Positions 5,630-10,472 of a DNA stretch of 10,472 nt are shown here, in pieces (the first letter of the stretch is position 1; each line of letters begins with the position of its first letter). The stretch spans positions 1 to 10,472 of the forward strand of contig CALFJB010000058.1 in assembly GCA_937877565.1 (NCBI GenBank), written 5' to 3'. This stretch comes from an uncultured Selenomonadales bacterium. Its GTDB lineage: Bacteria; Bacillota; Negativicutes; Selenomonadales; Selenomonadaceae. The notes below the pieces were generated by a model. The model saw nothing but the letters and a program-made list of their open reading frames with translations, was not told the DNA's origin and searched no databases. The position numbers and the translations under genes were made by a program.

Positions 5630-6862
5630 TTGGCTCTCGTTGTAAAAAAATTCGGCGGAAGTTCAGTTGCAACGACAGAAAAAATTTTAGCGGTGGCAAA
5701 AAGAATTTTAAGCGAGAAAAAGCCTGACGATAAAATTGTAGTGGTCGTTTCGGCAATGGGCGATTCAACGGATAACCTGATAACTCTTGCAGAAGGAATT
5801 GACAAACAACCGTACAAAGCAACTTACCTGCGCGAAATGGATATGCTTTTAACCACAGGCGAACAAGTTTCAATTTCGCTGTTGGCAATGGCGTTTCAAA
5901 AATTGGGACAGCCCGCAATTTCTTTAACCGGCGCAATGATTGGTATGAAAACTGATTCAGTTCATACTAAGGGCAGAATTTTGAACATAAAGCCCGCAAG
6001 AGTTTTTGAGGAACTTGACAAAGGAAATATAGTCGTCGTGGCAGGCTTTCAAGGCGTTGACAAATTTGGAGATCCCGTGACTTTAGGGCGTGGCGGTTCA
6101 GACGCATCTGCCGTAGCATTAGCCGGTGCACTTAAAGCTGATGAGTGCGAAATTTTTACTGACGTTGACGGCATTTATTCCGCTGACCCGCGAATTGTCA
6201 AAAGTGCTCGCAAGATGAAGGAAATTACCTACCGCGAAATGTTGGAGCTGGCAAGATTGGGCGCTGGAGTTATGCAGCCGCGCTCCGTTGAAATGGGACA
6301 TTACTTTAAAATTCCGATTCACGTCCGCTCAACTTTTAATGACAAAATCGGCACGATTATCAAGGAGGCTTACACTTTGGAAGATAATTATTTTGAAATT
6401 CGCGGCGTGGCACACGATCAGAAGGTTGCTAAAATTGCAATTCTCGGCGTTGACAATGAACCAGGTATCGCTCATAAAATTTTTTCCGCGCTTGCCAATG
6501 CAAATATCAGCGTCGATATGATTGTACAAAGTATTCGTAACCTTGAAAGAAATATTACGGACATTGTTTTCACGATTGAACTTTCAGACTTGGCGGAAGC
6601 TAAAAAAGTTGTAGATAAAGTTGCAGAAGACATTGACGCGGCGGCAGTTTTGGTTGAAGAAGACGTTGCAAAAGTTTCAATCGTCGGTGCAGGTATGGTC
6701 GGCAATCCCGGCGTTGCGGCGAAAATGTTTGGAGCACTTTCACGCGCAGGAGTTAATATCGACATTATCAGCACTTCTGAAATCAGCGTGTCTTGCTTGA
6801 TTAAAGGTTCACAACTTATTGAAGCGGTCAACAGTATTCACGATGAATTTTTCAGCGATTAA
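5630..6862 (+). CDS. lysC: Aspartate kinase
   Basis: A 410-residue monofunctional aspartokinase that phosphorylates L-aspartate with ATP, the first step towards lysine, threonine, methionine and diaminopimelate. Motifs in order: KFGGSS (7-12), TTGEQVS (75-81), GFQG (139-142), GRGGSDASA (153-161) and TDVDGIYSADPR (177-188), then two ACT domains (about 268-330 and 348-410) that usually bind the feedback amino acid. Length matches the single-chain Lys- or Thr-sensitive kinases. The start is TTG at 5630, read from TGGAG at 5615-5619; an ATG at 5614 meets a stop at once. No lysine riboswitch or attenuator fits in the leader, so control is probably by ACT-domain feedback plus whatever the heptad array does. 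It is the first gene of a plus-strand cluster; the next start is 2 nt past its stop. Confidence 0.95.
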   Translation: MALVVKKFGGSSVATTEKILAVAKRILSEKKPDDKIVVVVSAMGDSTDNLITLAEGIDKQPYKATYLREMDMLLTTGEQVSISLLAMAFQKLGQPAISLTGAMIGMKTDSVHTKGRILNIKPARVFEELDKGNIVVVAGFQGVDKFGDPVTLGRGGSDASAVALAGALKADECEIFTDVDGIYSADPRIVKSARKMKEITYREMLELARLGAGVMQPRSVEMGHYFKIPIHVRSTFNDKIGTIIKEAYTLEDNYFEIRGVAHDQKVAKIAILGVDNEPGIAHKIFSALANANISVDMIVQSIRNLERNITDIVFTIELSDLAEAKKVVDKVAEDIDAAAVLVEEDVAKVSIVGAGMVGNPGVAAKMFGALSRAGVNIDIISTSEISVSCLIKGSQLIEAVNSIHDEFFSD

Positions 6863-6864
6863 TT

Positions 6865-7755
6865 ATGAAGGTTTACGATTGTTTTACTTTCTACAACGAA
6901 TTTGAATTGCTTGAACTTCGATTAAATTCACTTTGGAATTTGGTTGACTACTTTGTAATCGTTGAGGCTAATAAAACTCACGCCAATGTACCTAAGCCGT
7001 TTAATTTTTTGGAGCGTCAAAAAGATTTTAAACGCTACTTCAAAAAAATTCGCTACGTTATGGACGATTCTGTTGTACCATACAAAGGCGTCGGCGATTG
7101 GTCGATTGAAAATAATCAGCGTAACAATATCATTCAAGGATTGAGTGACGCGGAGCCGGACGATTTAATTTTTATTTCGGACGTTGATGAAATTCCAAAT
7201 CCAATTACGATTCAAACTTTGCTTGAAAGTCAATTTGATAAATCGAAAAATGTTGAACTCATAATTTTGTATTATCCAGAGGAATATTCGCCGCGAACGT
7301 TAATTCCTTGTACGTGTCAAATGCGGACGATAAGTTTTTTGGATTATTCGCCGATTGTCTGTTGGCAAAATTATCACATTTATTTTTTTGACTGGATTAA
7401 CCGTCAAATTTCTTGGGAAGGCACGGTTATCGGCAAGTTTAAGCATATGAAATCGCCGCAAGCTTTTCGTAATGCACGCAGATTGTTGCCGCGTCTTTCA
7501 AATGGCGGTTGGCATTTTTCATATATGGGCGGCGTTGATAAAGTTGTAACCAAAATGAAATCTGCCGTTGAATGTGTTGAACTCGTTGACAAAGATAAAA
7601 AATATATCGACGCAAATTTTATCAAGGACGCAATGACGAAAGGTTTATATTTTCCGACGGGCGAAACATTTTCACATTGCGATATTGACGAAATAAATTT
7701 ACCGACGCTGAAAGATTTTTTGAAAAAGTATCCGTACTTTGTCAGCGATAATTAG
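6865..7755 (+). CDS. Glycosyltransferase family 17 protein (MGAT3-like)
   Basis: A 296-residue protein with the layout of family GT17, whose animal members are beta-1,4-mannosyl-glycoprotein N-acetylglucosaminyltransferases. Seen here: the N-terminal YDCFTFYNEFELLELRL (4-20), VDYFVIVEANKTHANVPKPF (27-46), a conserved ENNQRNNIIQGL (82-93) and the acidic metal/nucleotide-sugar motif SDVDEIP (105-111). NGGWHFSYMGG (213-223) lies near the end. There is no signal peptide or membrane helix, so it should act in the cytoplasm, for instance on a lipid-linked sugar or surface glycan precursor. Donor and acceptor cannot be read from the sequence. It begins 2 nt after the lysC stop without a clear SD, suggesting coupling to lysC translation, though the two have no known metabolic tie. 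Confidence 0.85.
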   Translation: MKVYDCFTFYNEFELLELRLNSLWNLVDYFVIVEANKTHANVPKPFNFLERQKDFKRYFKKIRYVMDDSVVPYKGVGDWSIENNQRNNIIQGLSDAEPDDLIFISDVDEIPNPITIQTLLESQFDKSKNVELIILYYPEEYSPRTLIPCTCQMRTISFLDYSPIVCWQNYHIYFFDWINRQISWEGTVIGKFKHMKSPQAFRNARRLLPRLSNGGWHFSYMGGVDKVVTKMKSAVECVELVDKDKKYIDANFIKDAMTKGLYFPTGETFSHCDIDEINLPTLKDFLKKYPYFVSDN

Positions 7756-7778
7756 GTGCTGTTTGTAAATTAAAGTAA

Positions 7779-7813
7779 CTAGCTACTAGTTACTAGTTAC
7801 TAGCTACTAATTT
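7779..7813 (+). repeat. Five-unit heptad array (CTA every 7 nt) before the aminotransferase gene
   Basis: Units CTAGCTA, CTAGTTA, CTAGTTA, CTAGCTA and CTAATTT start at 7779, 7786, 7793, 7800 and 7807. Its left part also forms a perfect inverted repeat, AGTAACTAG (7774-7782) and CTAGTTACT (7786-7794) around CTA, which could fold in RNA. It fills much of the 76-bp gap after the glycosyltransferase gene and ends one base before AAAGGAAG (7815-7822), the SD of the next gene. No T-run follows, so a terminator is unlikely. Compare 5581-5615. Confidence 0.7.
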
Positions 7814-7831
7814 GAAAGGAAGTTTTTGTAA

Positions 7832-9073
7832 ATGATAAACAGTATGGCGGCAAGTCACGCCGTCAATAGAACTTTATACGACCCGATTTTTGAGGCAGGT
7901 AAAGCTTGCAGAGAAGCTATAAAAATTCACGGCGCCGATAAAGTTACAAATTCAACTCTTGGCGTCGTTTTGAATGAAGACGGTAAACTTGCAGTTTTGC
8001 CGACGGTTGAAAAAGTTTTCCGCCAAATGAAAATGACGGACTTTACAACTTACGCGGCACTTGCCGGCAATCCTGATTTTATCGAAGCCGTTAAACATAT
8101 CGTTTTTCAAAATACGAGTTACGCGGGATATTTCAGCGCAGTTGCGACGGCTGGCGGTACAGGTGCTATTCATCATGCCATTGCAAATTATGCCGAACGT
8201 GGCGACGCCGTTTTAACTTCCGATTGGTGCTGGGGAAATTACAAAGTCATCTGCGCGGAAACCGGTAAACGTCTTCAATATTTTAAACTGTTCAATGACG
8301 AATTGACGGCGTTTAACGTCACTGATTTTGCAGATAAGGTTGAAAATCTTTTGACGACGCAAAATTCTTTGTTGATAATTTTGAACACACCCGCGCATAA
8401 TCCAACCGGTTACGCTTTAAGTGATGATGAATGGGATAAAGTTTTGGAAATTCTCAAAAGTCACGCGGCGAATGGTAAGAAAATTTCATTGTTGGTTGAC
8501 ATTGCCTACATTGACTTCGCGGCGGAAAGAAAAATCGCTTGGAGCTTTACTCAAAAATTTGGCGATATGCCCGAAAATATTTTGACGTTACTTTCTTTCA
8601 GTATGTCGAAGAGTTACACTTTCTACGGACAACGTACCGGCGCACTCGTTGCATTTTCGACGAATGAAAATATTATCAAGGAATTTGATGAGACGAATAA
8701 ATATTCTTGCCGCGCTATTTGGTCTAACGTCAACAACGGCGCTCAAGTTCTCTGTGTCAAGTTGGATAACGATGTAAACCTACGCGCAGATTTGGAAAAT
8801 GAACAGGCTGAACTTAGAAATATGGTTAAACGTCGTGCAGAAATTTTTGTTGATGAGGCTAAAAGTTGCGGTTTAAAAATTGTGCCGTACAAGGGCGGAT
8901 TTTTTGTTGCCGTACCTTCTGAAAATCCTGTAGCCGTCTGCAACGAACTTCACAAAGATTTAATTTACGCCGTACCCTTGCAATATGGTATTCGTTTAGC
9001 CGTCTGTTCAATGCCGCTTACAAAAATTCCAGGCGTCGCTACGAAAATGAAAGTTGCAATGGAAAATGTTTAA
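7832..9073 (+). CDS. PLP-dependent class I aminotransferase (aspartate/aromatic type)
   Basis: A 413-residue fold-type I aminotransferase. K260 in SFSMSKSYTFYGQRTG is the PLP-linking lysine; this arrangement (S-x-S-K...R-x-G) is that of the AspC/TyrB group rather than the wider class I/II. Also seen: TAGGTGAIHHAI (106-117) for the cofactor phosphate, N190 in NTPAHNPTG, D223 and Y226 in VDIAYIDF, and R388 in GIRLAVC, which should bind the substrate carboxylate. It probably moves amino groups between glutamate/2-oxoglutarate and aspartate or aromatic acids, which would suit a place near lysC since aspartate is the substrate of that enzyme. The SD is AAAGGAAG, nine bases before the ATG. The last 8 bases overlap the next gene. 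Exact substrate is open. Confidence 0.88.
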   Translation: MINSMAASHAVNRTLYDPIFEAGKACREAIKIHGADKVTNSTLGVVLNEDGKLAVLPTVEKVFRQMKMTDFTTYAALAGNPDFIEAVKHIVFQNTSYAGYFSAVATAGGTGAIHHAIANYAERGDAVLTSDWCWGNYKVICAETGKRLQYFKLFNDELTAFNVTDFADKVENLLTTQNSLLIILNTPAHNPTGYALSDDEWDKVLEILKSHAANGKKISLLVDIAYIDFAAERKIAWSFTQKFGDMPENILTLLSFSMSKSYTFYGQRTGALVAFSTNENIIKEFDETNKYSCRAIWSNVNNGAQVLCVKLDNDVNLRADLENEQAELRNMVKRRAEIFVDEAKSCGLKIVPYKGGFFVAVPSENPVAVCNELHKDLIYAVPLQYGIRLAVCSMPLTKIPGVATKMKVAMENV

Positions 9074-10472
9074 CTTTTCACGTAAAGATACAGAGTTCTT
9101 CGATTTATTTTCGCAGAACGCAAAATATTTTCACTTGGGCGCGATATTGCTTGATGAAATTATGAGAGACCCAAATAAATCTCTTGAACGCATTGACGAA
9201 ATTTTAGGGCTTGAATCGTCCGCAGATAAAGTCAACGAAAGAATTATTGAGAAATTAAATTTGAGTTTCATCACGCCGATTGACAGAGAAGATATTTATT
9301 CAATCGCCGGCGAACTTGCGATTGGCGTTGATATGCTCCACGACGCTTTGCAAAGGATAATTATGTATCACGCAGGTCACGCTACGGAAAAAAGTAAAAC
9401 GTTAACCGGCTTGCTTGTCGAAAGTACGCGAGAACTTGTCCACGCCTTTAGCCTTATGTCAGATATGAAAAAAAATCAGCGTGCGATGCTTGATTCTGTT
9501 CACAAAATTTCCAACTACGAAGACAAAGGCGATACGATTTACCGCGAAGACCAGGCGCGTATTATCCACGTAACGGGTAAGCCTATTTCCGGCATGTCGC
9601 TGGATAAGGTGCAGGCGGGCATTAAGCAGTTGATTGACGACAATATCCCCAAGGACGAAAACGTAACGATTAGCTTTAGCGGTGACTATGCGGACGCAAT
9701 GGAAGCGTTTGCAAACTTTGGCTTGATTATCCTGATTGCGGCAATTTTGGTATTCGTCGTTATGGCAAGTCAGTTTGAATCGCTTCTTGACCCGTTCATC
9801 GTTATCTTTACCATTCCGCTGTCGTTTATCGGCGTTATGATGATTTACGGCTTTACCGGAAACCAACTGAACTTGGTTACCATTATGGGTATGCTGGTTT
9901 TGGTCGGTACTATCGTTAACAACGGTATCGTTCTGGTTGACTACACCAATCTTCTCCGTAAGCGCGGACTTGGTTTGGAAGAAGCGTGTGTGGAAGCAGC
10001 CCGTAACCGTCTGCGCCCTATTTTGATGTCAACGTTGACTACGGTTATCTCTTTGATGCCGATGGCGTTCTTCCCCGGCGAAGGCTCAAAGTCCATGCAG
10101 CCTATTTCGCTTACGGTCTTTGGCGGCATGACGTTTGGTTCATTGATGACCTTGTTCCTCATGCCTACGGTGTACTACATCTTTAACGCACGCCGTCTAA
10201 AGAAGGCTGCAAAGAAAGCGGCTCGTGCGGTAAATGCACAGGACGGCTTGATTGCTGACGACAATGCCAGCGCAAAAGAACGCCGCCGTGCAGAAAAACT
10301 TGCGGCAAAAGCAGAAAAACAGCGCGTAAAGGCAGGAAAACTTGCCGCGCAGTTGGCAGCCGCACAGGAACGTGCTAACCAGACGGCAAAGGCGCAGGCA
10401 GCGGCGGAAGAAAACGCCAAGAAAGCACAGGCAGAAGCCGAAGCAAAAGCGGTCGAACAAGCGGCACAAGCC
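9066..10472 (+). CDS. Chimeric reading frame: DUF47/PhoU-like N-terminus joined in frame to RND efflux pump C-terminus (no stop in window)
   Basis: From ATG 9066, 469 codons are open to the window edge. Residues 1-161 match DUF47, the PhoU-like cytoplasmic partner of Pit phosphate transporters: MFNFSRKDTEFFDLFSQNA, a helical body, then HKISNYEDKGDTIYRE. The family's last 45-50 residues are missing. From about residue 157 the chain becomes an AcrB/HAE1-type RND pump: DQARIIHVTGKPISG and the end of the periplasmic domain, TM8 (about 218-237) with SQFES, TM9 (243-263), TM10 (269-293, with VNNGIVLVDY), TM11 from LRPILMSTL (316) and TM12 (about 350-375). A basic Ala/Lys/Glu-rich tail follows (376-469). 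A cytoplasmic adaptor fused to the last third of a three-subunit pump makes no topological sense and has no known precedent that I am aware of. Codon use changes at the join. It is most likely an assembly chimera or a recombination scar; the two halves individually are clear. Confidence 0.8.
   Translation, partial: MFNFSRKDTEFFDLFSQNAKYFHLGAILLDEIMRDPNKSLERIDEILGLESSADKVNERIIEKLNLSFITPIDREDIYSIAGELAIGVDMLHDALQRIIMYHAGHATEKSKTLTGLLVESTRELVHAFSLMSDMKKNQRAMLDSVHKISNYEDKGDTIYREDQARIIHVTGKPISGMSLDKVQAGIKQLIDDNIPKDENVTISFSGDYADAMEAFANFGLIILIAAILVFVVMASQFESLLDPFIVIFTIPLSFIGVMMIYGFTGNQLNLVTIMGMLVLVGTIVNNGIVLVDYTNLLRKRGLGLEEACVEAARNRLRPILMSTLTTVISLMPMAFFPGEGSKSMQPISLTVFGGMTFGSLMTLFLMPTVYYIFNARRLKKAAKKAARAVNAQDGLIADDNASAKERRRAEKLAAKAEKQRVKAGKLAAQLAAAQERANQTAKAQAAAEENAKKAQAEAEAKAVEQAAQA
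9534..9551 (+). other. Breakpoint between DUF47 and RND segments
   Basis: The codons for TIYRED (9534-9551) could belong to either parent. DUF47 proteins have an E..GD.IYRE element at this place, and RND pumps commonly have an I-x-R-E/D element before the R-x-I/V-x-V strand. The shared bases would form a microhomology of roughly 15 bp where a read overlap or strand exchange could switch templates in frame. The overlap length is inferred, because neither intact parent is in the window. Confidence 0.55.
10191..10472 (+). other. Ala/Lys/Glu/Gln-rich tail of the RND segment
   Basis: After TM12 the frame continues for at least 94 residues composed almost only of A, K, E, R, Q with few hydrophobics (blocks such as RRRAEKLAAKAEKQRVKAGK, then AEENAKKAQAEAEAKA). 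This predicts a long cytoplasmic helix or coiled coil. AcrB itself ends about 20 residues after TM12, so the extension is unusual. The stop codon is outside the window. Confidence 0.65.

Noticed and set aside
9459..10469. Several minus-strand open frames opposite the RND segment
   Set aside because: They are antisense shadows of a GC-richer coding stretch; the plus strand gives a clear RND protein with all expected helices.

Overview
The window looks like chromosomal DNA of a low-GC, anaerobic Firmicutes-type bacterium. A diderm lineage such as Negativicutes is my best guess. The grounds are a strong AGGAGG-type Shine-Dalgarno (SD) in front of several genes, TTG and GTG starts, an anaerobic-type cobaltochelatase (CbiK), an HtpX/M48 protease pair and dTDP-rhamnose chemistry. 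The lineage is inferred; no rRNA or other phylogenetic marker is present.

Layout, left to right. On the minus strand lie a partial secreted M48-like protein (1-323) and, upstream of it, htpX (369-1235), which has its own promoter and a leader of about 115 nt carrying a 20-bp dyad. Next come a tRNA-Pro(GGG) with terminator and promoter (1401-1600), then rnhA and cbiK, which overlap by 11 nt. A divergent control region (2793-3061) separates cbiK from a plus-strand pair: an unrecognised acidic 125-aa protein and rfbD (dTDP-4-dehydrorhamnose reductase). A bidirectional terminator (4323-4353) sits between rfbD and the converging corA (minus strand, TTG start). A 306-bp divergent intergenic region then leads to a plus-strand cluster: lysC (aspartate kinase), a GT17-family glycosyltransferase, a class I aminotransferase and a DUF47/PhoU-like gene.

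Two features stand out. First, the last reading frame (9066 to the window end) begins as a DUF47 phosphate-transport accessory protein. At about 9537-9551 it changes, in frame, into the C-terminal half of an RND (AcrB/HAE1-type) efflux pump with a long Ala/Lys/Glu-rich tail. Codon use changes sharply at the same place: Lys goes from 11/11 AAA to nine successive AAG, and Leu from 4 TTA/0 CTG to 0 TTA/7 CTG. A chimeric assembly or an illegitimate recombination is more likely than a functional fusion. Second, two 35-bp arrays with CTA recurring exactly every 7 nt, five times each, directly precede the SDs of lysC and of the aminotransferase gene. No feature class I know well explains them.

The genes are mostly housekeeping: membrane protein quality control, RNA/DNA hybrid removal, corrinoid metal insertion, surface sugar synthesis, Mg2+ uptake and aspartate-family amino acid synthesis. 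I see no CRISPR array, transposase, phage gene or recognisable defence system.
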